A DNA stretch of 7,638 nucleotides, from contig JAISOP010000014.1 in NCBI GenBank assembly GCA_031275525.1, forward strand, positions 1-7,638. Direction: 5' to 3'. A program made the translations under genes and the position numbers. The number at the start of each line of letters is the position of its first letter. Positions within the stretch are counted from its first letter, which is position 1. This stretch comes from Tannerella sp. (GTDB taxonomy: Bacteria > Bacteroidota > Bacteroidia > Bacteroidales > Tannerellaceae). Shown here in pieces: positions 1-5,566 of this stretch. Under the pieces are notes generated by a model. That model searched no databases. It was not told the DNA's origin and saw only the letters and a program-made list of their open reading frames with translations.

Positions 1-4
1 ATAT

Positions 5-1141
5 TCAATTAGGTGCAACCCACTTGTTTCTGGACAGTTTTACCTGATTCTGACGAACCGTATAGTTAACCGGTGCGGAGAGTTTGATAGCTTCCAACAC
101 CTGCTCCAGCGTCTCATCCTTGAGCGTACCCGAGAAGGAGATTTTTTTCAGCGCCTCGTCTGCAAAGGAAATACGCACATTATAGCGTCTTTCCAGCTTG
201 ACGGCTAAGTCCTCCAGCAGTTCCTTCTCTATCAACCACCGCGCATCTTTCCAGGAAGTGTACAGTTCGGTAGTCACGTTTTGAGCCACAATCGTTTTCT
301 CGGCAGCCTTTTCCGGCATCACAGTCTTTGCCGCAGCAATCGCCGGTGGCGACAAAGGCCGGATGACGGTCAGGCTGTCCGTTTGAGTGGCCTTGATGAC
401 CGTAGCTTTTTCGCCCGCGGTCAATATCAGTTTCGTCATTAACTGTCCCGCCACATTCCTCAACACTTGTACACTACCGGATTCGACCGTGGTTTCCACC
501 CGGTCTTCTTCCGGATAGGCCTTTACATTGAAACTGGTACCCAGGACTTTCAGCGTGACGGCAGAGGTTCTCACCAAAAAGGGTTTGCCCTCGTTTCTGG
601 CCACCTTGAAATAAGCTTCTCCCTCGACAAAGACTTCGCGGTCTTCGCGGTTAAAGGCCGAACTGTAGCGCAACTTGCTGCCCGCATTCATCCAGATCGA
701 CGAACTGTCGGGCAGGATCACCATCGATTTGGAGCCGTAGGGCACCGTATATTCGGTAAAAAGCATCTCCTGTTCAACAACCGTTTGTTCCGCCTCCTGC
801 CCCCCCGGACGATAAAAATACATAGTTCCCATCCCGGCCGCAAAAGACAGCATAACAACGGCGGCATAGCGGTACGCCCGTTTCATCCACCGGTATGCGC
901 CGCGCGACGGTTTCTGTCCCAAAGCCGGCATCACTTTCCTCCAAGCTTCTTCCGCATCGTACCGGCTGCTTGAACGGTAAACTTTTATGATAAAATTTAT
1001 TTTCCGGTAGGTCTCGAACCATTGGCGATGTTCAGGAGACGCATCCAGCCACTCCCGTAGGATTTTCACCTCGGAATCGGTCGCTTCGCCTGAAAACAGG
1101 GCGATTAGCATAGATTCTATATCTGCAGGTATCTGCTCCAT
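5..1141 (-). CDS. FecR-family anti-sigma factor (FecR domain plus DUF4974-like C-terminus)
   Basis: Inner-membrane anti-sigma regulator. In this family the cytoplasmic N-terminus holds an ECF sigma factor, and the periplasmic part receives a signal from a TonB-dependent receptor. Seen in the 378-residue product: a cytoplasmic N-terminal region (1-88) with a sparse sigma-regulator-like helix pattern, one membrane segment at about 91-110, a FecR domain at about 131-230 (VPYGSKSMVILPDSS, WMNAGSKLRY, VEGEAYFKVA, VLGTSFNVKAY, VESGSVQV), and a C-terminal domain at about 303-370 (LLEDLAVKLERRYNVRISF, FSGTLKDETLEQVLEAI) typical of Bacteroidota FecR proteins. Residues about 255-292, rich in Ala, Lys and Pro, look like an extra linker before the conserved SWKD. 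Length is normal and both ends lie in the window. The ATG at 1141 has no clear Shine-Dalgarno sequence, as is common in this phylum. A C7 tract (800-806, plus strand) lies just after the membrane segment. No sigma gene precedes it. Family assignment is firm; the target system is unknown. Confidence 0.95.
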   Translation of the reverse strand: MEQIPADIESMLIALFSGEATDSEVKILREWLDASPEHRQWFETYRKINFIIKVYRSSSRYDAEEAWRKVMPALGQKPSRGAYRWMKRAYRYAAVVMLSFAAGMGTMYFYRPGGQEAEQTVVEQEMLFTEYTVPYGSKSMVILPDSSSIWMNAGSKLRYSSAFNREDREVFVEGEAYFKVARNEGKPFLVRTSAVTLKVLGTSFNVKAYPEEDRVETTVESGSVQVLRNVAGQLMTKLILTAGEKATVIKATQTDSLTVIRPLSPPAIAAAKTVMPEKAAEKTIVAQNVTTELYTSWKDARWLIEKELLEDLAVKLERRYNVRISFADEALKKISFSGTLKDETLEQVLEAIKLSAPVNYTVRQNQVKLSRNKWVAPN

Positions 1142-1255
1142 CAGTAAATAGTTAATTACACATTTTATTGCTTATCCACAAAACAGACAATCAGGACGCA
1201 AATTAATGTGACAGGATTAGGTCTTTTTTTATTTTATTGTCAAACAGAATATGCA
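1142..1255. other. AT-rich leader of the FecR gene, no clear promoter
   Basis: This stretch between the FecR start codon and the repeat island is AT-rich, with a T7 tract near 1224-1230. Read on the minus strand it should contain the promoter or leader of the FecR gene. I found no good TAnnTTTG box. A TTTG followed 21 bases later by TAATCCTG is a poor fit, and an ECF-like TGTCAC (1213-1208) has no GTC-type -10 at normal spacing. The low GC and lack of repeats separate it from the adjacent island. Confidence 0.4.
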
Positions 1256-1927
1256 CTAAACGGTCGTTTGGTAGTGTGATGGAAGTCCCGGCCTCTCCCC
1301 GCAAGGAGAATAGAAAAAGGTTTTCACACAGGGATAGGGATGGGAACCGAGAAGGGCCATTTCCCTCCCCTTGTGGGGAAGGCCGGGAAGGGGTCTTTTG
1401 AGGTTCCCTAAAAAGAATGGTTTATTTCCGGACAGCTCCAAAGTCTCTGCGGCGATGTTATTTAACACTGCGACGATGTTATTTTGCCATGCGGCGATGT
1501 TATTTAACACTGCGACGATGTTATTTTGCAGTGCGGCGGTGTTATTTAACGCTGCGGCGGTGTTATTTTGCAGTGCGGCGATGTTATTTAACGCTGTGGC
1601 GGTGTTATTTTGCAGTGCGGCGGTATTATTTAACACTGCGGCGATGTTATTTTGCAGTGCGGCGATGTTATTTAACACTGCGACGATGTTATTTTGCCAT
1701 GCGGCGATGTTATTTAACACTGTGGCGGTGTTATTTTGCAGTGCGGCGCCATTATTTAACAGTGCGGCTGTCTCAAAAGCCACTTGGCGTGTCGTGGCGG
1801 ACTTGTCCCACCGCGGCGCTGTTCCGGAAGCCCGCTCGCATGGGTTGGCGGCGGCCTCGGGCGGTGAGCCGTTAAGCAGCGAAGGGAAGGCGTAAAAATC
1901 TATGCTGTTTGAGCGCAGCGAGTTCAT
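1256..1927 (-). CDS. Doubtful ORF: heptad-repeat hypothetical protein
   Basis: Open frame of 223 codons starting at ATG 1927. Residues about 1-53 form a non-repetitive, Pro/Ala-rich N-terminus. Residues about 54-158 are fifteen heptads that alternate between LNN-x-AAx and QNN-x-AAx types, for example LNNIAALQNNIAAV. Taking the Ile/Thr position as a and the last Leu/Val/Trp as d gives a possible coiled coil. The C-terminal 65 residues read through a GC-rich palindrome pair and contain PLPGLPHKGREM, which looks like a translated REP-type repeat. I see no signal peptide or known domain. Against a real gene: the 21-bp period keeps any stop-free frame open, two plus-strand frames are open over the same array, and both ends read into repeat DNA. 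The N-terminus resembles, from memory only, hypothetical proteins in other Bacteroidales. It is best treated as repeat-derived until expression is shown. Confidence 0.22.
   Translation of the reverse strand: MNSLRSNSIDFYAFPSLLNGSPPEAAANPCERASGTAPRWDKSATTRQVAFETAALLNNGAALQNNTATVLNNIAAWQNNIVAVLNNIAALQNNIAAVLNNTAALQNNTATALNNIAALQNNTAAALNNTAALQNNIVAVLNNIAAWQNNIVAVLNNIAAETLELSGNKPFFLGNLKRPLPGLPHKGREMALLGSHPYPCVKTFFYSPCGERPGLPSHYQTTV
1286..1388. repeat. Inverted pair of GC-rich REP-like palindromes
   Basis: The arm at 1286-1308 (TCCCGGCCTCTCCCC, then GCAAGGAG) is close to the reverse complement of the arm at 1365-1388 (CTCCCCTTGTGGGG, then AAGGCCGGGA), with about 56 bases between. The right arm also folds on itself as CCCC-TTGT-GGGG. 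A related palindrome with the same TTGT loop lies at 2087-2124. This head-to-head arrangement resembles bacterial REP/BIME or small MITE-like repeats. No transposase is present in the window. Confidence 0.6.
1455..1769. repeat. 21-bp tandem array, 15 units in two alternating types
   Basis: Fifteen back-to-back 21-bp units. Odd units carry TTATTTAAC followed by RCTG and a GC-rich end. Even units carry TTATTTTGC followed by MRTGCGGCG. The true period is therefore 42 bp, with 7.5 copies. Units 1-2 (1455-1496) are identical to units 11-12 (1665-1706). The last unit, which begins CCATTATTT, is degenerate. There are no unique spacers, so it is not a CRISPR array. Odd units contain GTTA-TT-TAAC, a short inverted repeat. 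Two plus frames (MLFNTAT-type and RRCYLTL-type heptads) and one minus frame (LNNIAAL-type) are open throughout. Confidence 0.93.
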
Positions 1928-1985
1928 AGATTTTAGCCGACCGAGCGTCGCTTAACGAGCGAAGCGCACGAAGCCTTGATTTTTG

Positions 1986-2009
1986 GTTCTTTTTATCAAG
2001 AAAAAGAAC
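1986..2009. repeat. A/T-rich perfect hairpin
   Basis: GTTCTTTTT (1986-1994) and AAAAAGAAC (2001-2009) form a perfect 9-bp stem around a 6-base loop, ATCAAG. From memory, similar hairpins are widespread between genes in Bacteroidales. It lies 3' of glgB on the minus strand and could help end or protect that transcript, but no T-run follows it in that direction, so it is not a standard terminator. Confidence 0.55.
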
Positions 2010-2020
2010 AAACCTCTATC

Positions 2021-2166
2021 GGAATTGAGAATTGAAAATTGAGAATTGAGAATGAAAATTGTAACAAGCGTCGTAAATCGACGTCACTCTCCCCTCTCCT
2101 TGTGGAGAGGGGTCGGGGGAGAGGTTAGAATTCATTCTCAATTCTCAATTCTCAATTCTCAATTCC
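2021..2166. mobile_element. MITE-like element with 36-bp terminal inverted repeats
   Basis: The left end (2021-2056) begins GGAATTGAGAATTGA and continues in 7-bp GAATTGA steps. The right end (2131-2166) is its reverse complement, with a single mismatch over 36 positions. The arms enclose 74 bp, with a perfect 9-bp hairpin in the middle. There is no coding capacity, so any movement would need a transposase elsewhere. I saw no clear target-site duplication. The right arm contains the final codons and stop of glgB. Calling it mobile is inference; the inverted-repeat structure is directly visible. Confidence 0.5.
2087..2124. repeat. GC-rich hairpin inside the MITE-like element
   Basis: CCCCTCTCC (2091-2099), loop TTGT, then GGAGAGGGG (2104-2112) make a perfect 9-bp stem. 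A competing outer pairing joins CTCTCCCC (2087-2094) to GGGGAGAG (2116-2123). It shares the CTCCCCTTGTGGGG-type core with the palindrome at 1365-1388, so the same repeat family appears more than once in this island. In the glgB transcript it would form a strong 3' hairpin. Confidence 0.65.
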
Positions 2167-4209
2167 CCACTCACCACTGCTTGTCTTTTCACCGGTCGTG
2201 ATGCCCTCCCTTTTCAACACCACAGCCGTCCGTGCCGGCAGATAGAGTTCCAGCCATTCCTTCTTTTCGCCGGCATAGAGCGGGTCGTAGCGGGTCAGGT
2301 GCCCCACAGAATCGTCCGTCAGGCCGTAGCCGCCAAAGCGCGGATCATCTGTGTTCAGCATCACCCTGTAGGTTCCCGGAGGCGTCAGGAAACCATAGCC
2401 CGTGAAGGAGCGGAGGGGATGAAAATTGAAAACAAACACCCAGTCACCGCGTCGGCAGGCCAGCACCTGGTCGCTGTCGCTGTCCCAGACCTTTTCCAGC
2501 GGTAACGACTGAAAATTCCTTATCCCGCGGATCAGCGAAATCATCTCGCGGTCAAACTCGCCCAGCCAGCGGTATTTCAATTGCGGATTGTCCACCAAAT
2601 CCCACTGGCGACGAGCATACCTGTATGACCACCCATTACCCTCTCGCGGGAAATCAATCCATTCGGGATGGCCAAACTCATTGCCCATGAAATTCAGGTA
2701 GGCGCCATTCATCGTTATGGCAGTCACCAGCCGGATGATCTTGTGCAGGGCGATGCCGCGATCCACGCGCAGGTTCGAGTCCTCGATCCGCATGTGCCAG
2801 TACATATCGGCGTCAATCAGCCAAAAGATCAGCGTCTTGTCGCCGACCAGCGCCTGGTCGTGACTTTCGGCATAACTGACGGTCTTCTCGTCCGGGCGGC
2901 GGTTCGTCATTTCCCGCCACACAGCCGAGGGATGCCACTCTTCATCCTTCTGCTCCTTTAAGGTCTTGATCCAGAAATCGGGAAGGTTCATCGCCATGCG
3001 GTAGTTGAATCCGTAGCCGCCGTCCTTGAACGGCGCTGCCAGTCCGGGCATCCCGCTCACTTCCTCCGCAATGGTGACGGCATGGGGATTAAGTTCATGG
3101 ATCAACTTGTTGGCCAGCGTGAGGTAAACGATTGCCTCGCCGTCCTGACCGCCGTTGTAATAGTCGCCATAGTTGGAGAAGGCCTCGCCCATACCATGAC
3201 TGTAATAGAGCATCGACGTCACACCGTCGAAACGGAAGCCGTCGAAACGGTATTCCTCCAGCCAGAACTTGCAGTTCGACAGCAGGAAATGCAGCACTTC
3301 GTTCTTACCATAATTAAAGCAGAGCGAATCCCACTGCCGGTGTTCGCGGCGATGACCGGTATGGAAATACTGTCCGTCGGAGCCGTCCAGACGCGCCAAT
3401 CCTTCGACCTCGTTCCTGACGGCATGGCTGTGCACCAGGTCCATAATCACGGCCATACCCCGGGCGTGGGCGTCGTCAACCAGGTGTTTCAGTTCGTCGG
3501 GCGTGCCGAAGCGCGACGAAGCAGCAAAGAAACTGCTCACATGATAGCCGAACGATCCGTAGTAGGGATGTTCCTGAATCGCCATGATCTGGATGGCATT
3601 ATATCCGCTACGGGCAATCCGGGGCAAGACCTGCGTACGGAACTCCTCATACGTCCCCACCCTTTCTTCCTGCGTCGCCATGCCGATGTGACATTCGTAG
3701 ATCAGCAACGGCGAAACGGAAGGCTTGAAACGTTTTTTCCGGAAGCAATAAGGCTTTTCGGGTTGCCAGACCTGGGCAGAGAAAATCTGGGTATGTTTGT
3801 CCTGCACAACGCGGCGACACCATGCAGGGATACGTTCGCCGCTGCCTCCGTCCCACTCTACCAGCAACTTGTACAGATCGCCGTGATGCAACGCAGCAGC
3901 CGGCAACTTGATTTCCCACACGCCGTTTTCCAAACGTGTCAGCCCGAAATAGTCCCTTTTCTGCCAGCCGTTGAACATACCCACCAGATAGACAGCCGTC
4001 GCATTCGGCGCCCATTCGCGAAACACCCAGCCGTCCGCCGTCCGGTGCAGACCGAAATACAAATAGCCCGATGCAAATCCGGACAACGTCTGCTCGCCGT
4101 CATTTGTCAACTCCTGCTCCTTCCTGAGAGCATAGCGGTAACGCCCGGCAATCGCCTCCTCGTAAGGCGCCAGCCAGGGATCGTTTATAATCAAATTGAG
4201 CTTCTTCAT
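2152..4209 (-). CDS. glgB: 1,4-alpha-glucan branching enzyme, eukaryote-like GH13 type
   Basis: Cytoplasmic enzyme of glycogen synthesis (EC 2.4.1.18): it cuts an alpha-1,4-glucan and rejoins the piece through an alpha-1,6 bond. The 685-residue product has an N-terminal CBM48-like domain (about 55-145, REWAPNATAVYLVGMFNGW), a GH13 barrel (about 165-565) and a C-terminal all-beta domain. The four GH13 motifs are intact: MDLVHSH (256-262), GFRFDGVTSMLY with nucleophile Asp328, AEEVSGMPG with acid/base Glu382, and ESHDQALVGDKT with Asp451. NFMGNEFGHPEW (506-517) also fits. GFRFDGVTSMLY and SHDQALVGDKT match plant, animal and fungal branching enzymes better than the E. coli type. The start at 4209 sits just before the conserved N-terminus and downstream of a TATCTTTG box; Shine-Dalgarno signal is weak. 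No glgA or glgC lies nearby. The last codons, GIEN plus TGA, lie in the inverted-repeat end of a MITE-like element. Confidence 0.97.
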   Translation of the reverse strand: MKKLNLIINDPWLAPYEEAIAGRYRYALRKEQELTNDGEQTLSGFASGYLYFGLHRTADGWVFREWAPNATAVYLVGMFNGWQKRDYFGLTRLENGVWEIKLPAAALHHGDLYKLLVEWDGGSGERIPAWCRRVVQDKHTQIFSAQVWQPEKPYCFRKKRFKPSVSPLLIYECHIGMATQEERVGTYEEFRTQVLPRIARSGYNAIQIMAIQEHPYYGSFGYHVSSFFAASSRFGTPDELKHLVDDAHARGMAVIMDLVHSHAVRNEVEGLARLDGSDGQYFHTGHRREHRQWDSLCFNYGKNEVLHFLLSNCKFWLEEYRFDGFRFDGVTSMLYYSHGMGEAFSNYGDYYNGGQDGEAIVYLTLANKLIHELNPHAVTIAEEVSGMPGLAAPFKDGGYGFNYRMAMNLPDFWIKTLKEQKDEEWHPSAVWREMTNRRPDEKTVSYAESHDQALVGDKTLIFWLIDADMYWHMRIEDSNLRVDRGIALHKIIRLVTAITMNGAYLNFMGNEFGHPEWIDFPREGNGWSYRYARRQWDLVDNPQLKYRWLGEFDREMISLIRGIRNFQSLPLEKVWDSDSDQVLACRRGDWVFVFNFHPLRSFTGYGFLTPPGTYRVMLNTDDPRFGGYGLTDDSVGHLTRYDPLYAGEKKEWLELYLPARTAVVLKREGITTGEKTSSGEWGIEN

Positions 4210-4235
4210 GCCACCCTAATTTAACAGAATCACCA

Positions 4236-4243
4236 CAAAGATA
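4236..4243 (-). promoter_or_regulatory. Bacteroidota -7 box for glgB
   Basis: Read on the minus strand, 4243 to 4236 is TATCTTTG, an exact match to the TAnnTTTG -7 element of the Bacteroidota primary sigma factor. A -33 TTTG is only weakly suggested, by CTTG about 16-19 bases upstream. Transcription would start near 4231, leaving about 20-25 bases of leader before the glgB ATG. Confidence 0.6.
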
Positions 4244-4306
4244 TGCGATTCTTCACAACAAGTCATCCCCACTCGACTTTTTTAACGGCGAACGGGAAAA
4301 AGAGCG

Positions 4307-4314
4307 TATCTTTG
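4307..4314 (+). promoter_or_regulatory. Bacteroidota -7 box for the SPOR gene
   Basis: TATCTTTG exactly matches TAnnTTTG and ends only four bases before the ATG at 4319. Initiation a few bases downstream would begin at or next to the start codon, implying a leaderless or nearly leaderless mRNA. The -33 element is not obvious; the matching position lies in or after the T-rich 4278-4285. Confidence 0.55.
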
Positions 4315-4318
4315 TAGC

Positions 4319-5344
4319 ATGTTAAGAATTACTGTACACATAGAGCGATTGTTACCGGTCAACGACTGCGTAATCATCCCGGAATTTGGTGGTTTTGTGC
4401 TGCAAAGTCACCCGGCGGTTTACGTAGCGGAAGAACATGTTTTCTATCCGCCGCACAAGGAAATCGTTTTCAACCCGGCACTCAGACACAACGACGGTCT
4501 GCTGTCCGAATCATACATGCAATCTTACGGTATGGAGTTCAGGGACGCGCAGTTTTCGCTGAAAAAGGATGTGCAAGAGTTGAAGACCGAATTGGAGGAG
4601 AAAGGATTTATATCCCTGGGAACCACCGGCTCTTTCCGGAAAGGGAAAGAAGGCGGATACCTTTTCCAACCGGGCGCCGATTCGTCGGTATTCGTATCCA
4701 ATGTGAATGCATACGGTTTGGAGAAGTTTCACCTCCCGCCGTTTCAGGCGGCAACCGTACCACAGGCAGCGCCTGCTTCCCCGGTTCGACCGAAACCCGG
4801 AAACGGACGCGTATTCTATCTGCCGATACATCGTGCGGTGGTCTATGCCGCCCGTACGGCGGTGGCCGTTATCACGTTGCTCCTGGTGATGTCCATACCG
4901 GTGAAGGAAATCGACCGGACGGCTTACAGAGCCGGTTTTACGCTGTCGGAAATCATGCCGGAGGCTGCAATGCCTGTCGAGCCGCCGGCGCCTTTCGTCC
5001 CACAACCGGAGGAAACCTCCGTTACACCGCCGTCGCCTGCCGCCCCCCCCGAAACAACGACACCCTCCCAAACCGCATCTCCGCAGCAACTGCAACCCAC
5101 CCCGGCAAAGCAACAAAAAAACTACTACCTCATTATCGGCAGTTTTCGTACGGAAACACAGGCGGAGAAATTCCTGACAACAATACCCGTGTCCGAATGT
5201 AAAGAGACCGGCACGGTGAAATACGGCGAGCATGTCCGGGTCTATGCGGCCCGCTACGGGAACCGCGAAGAAGCGGAAGTGTATCTCTCACAGTTGAGGA
5301 CGAACGGGAAATTCAAGAATGCCTGGCTGTTTGTGGGGCGGTGA
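4319..5344 (+). CDS. HU/CCDC81-like and SPOR domain envelope protein
   Basis: Predicted single-pass inner-membrane protein of 341 residues. The N-terminal part (about 1-140) matches the paired HU/CCDC81-like domains of Bacteroidota: HIERLLPVNDCVIIPEFGGF, then FNPALRHNDGLL, then a GTTGSFRKGKEGGYLFQP stretch. A hydrophobic segment at about 173-192 spans the membrane. A Pro/Thr-rich linker (about 214-265) should lie in the periplasm, followed by a C-terminal SPOR domain (about 267-340, YYLIIGSFRTETQAEKFL to AWLFVG). SPOR domains bind peptidoglycan stripped of stem peptides, mostly at division septa. The HU-like part would remain in the cytoplasm, where the family role is not well defined to my knowledge. 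The start is fixed by conserved residues directly after Met1. The linker gene segment has a C8 tract (5043-5050). It is divergent from glgB and seems monocistronic, with a terminator after it. Domain calls are firm; the cellular role is inferred. Confidence 0.92.
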   Translation: MLRITVHIERLLPVNDCVIIPEFGGFVLQSHPAVYVAEEHVFYPPHKEIVFNPALRHNDGLLSESYMQSYGMEFRDAQFSLKKDVQELKTELEEKGFISLGTTGSFRKGKEGGYLFQPGADSSVFVSNVNAYGLEKFHLPPFQAATVPQAAPASPVRPKPGNGRVFYLPIHRAVVYAARTAVAVITLLLVMSIPVKEIDRTAYRAGFTLSEIMPEAAMPVEPPAPFVPQPEETSVTPPSPAAPPETTTPSQTASPQQLQPTPAKQQKNYYLIIGSFRTETQAEKFLTTIPVSECKETGTVKYGEHVRVYAARYGNREEAEVYLSQLRTNGKFKNAWLFVGR

Positions 5345-5409
5345 GTCCTCGCAGAGAAAAATCAAAAGTCATGCACAACATGTAAATCGAATAGGAGAAG
5401 GGCGTATGC

Positions 5410-5468
5410 AACCCGGCAACCTGCCTTCACGCGGCGATCTCGCCCGTTGGCAAGGGCCGGTTTTTTTT
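5410..5468 (+). terminator. Probable intrinsic terminator after the SPOR gene
   Basis: The inner stem pairs GCCC (5442-5445) with GGGC (5454-5457), with two further T-A pairs near the loop. An alternative larger fold pairs AACC and GGC (5410-5417, one bulged C) with GCC and GGTT (5456-5462). Eight Ts (5461-5468) follow directly. It lies 66 bases past the SPOR stop codon and ahead of the rhamnosidase gene, so the two genes are probably separate transcripts. Confidence 0.5.
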
Positions 5469-5566
5469 AACCTGCGCAGGGGGAAAAAAAGTCGCCCGAA
5501 TCTCTCCGGTTCACTATTTTTCCTTTCCTTTGTCCTTTGATTATATACCATAAAATAAATTCTGAC

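Noticed and set aside
1184..1213. ECF-type promoter for the FecR gene (TGTCAC with GTCTG or CGTC on the minus strand)
   Set aside because: The spacing is 19 bases to GTCTG and 9 to CGTC, neither fitting the usual roughly 16-17, so the match is not persuasive.
1455..1769. Possible CRISPR array
   Set aside because: Units are directly adjacent with no unique spacers, there are only two alternating unit types, and no cas gene is present.
1371..1895. Plus-strand heptad ORF (MLFNTAT type), and a second one at 1417-1875 (RRCYLTL type)
   Set aside because: Both are open only because the 21-bp repeat lacks stops in those frames. Neither has a recognisable start context or a conserved non-repeat domain; Cys-rich basic heptads are unlikely as a protein.
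3082..4224. 380-codon plus-strand open frame
   Set aside because: Shadow of glgB, which has all four GH13 catalytic motifs on the other strand. The plus-strand translation shows no domain.
5471..5480. CCTGCGCAGG palindrome as a second terminator or operator
   Set aside because: Perfectly palindromic but without a loop; as RNA it would form only a three-pair stem, and there is no second half-site or regulator nearby.
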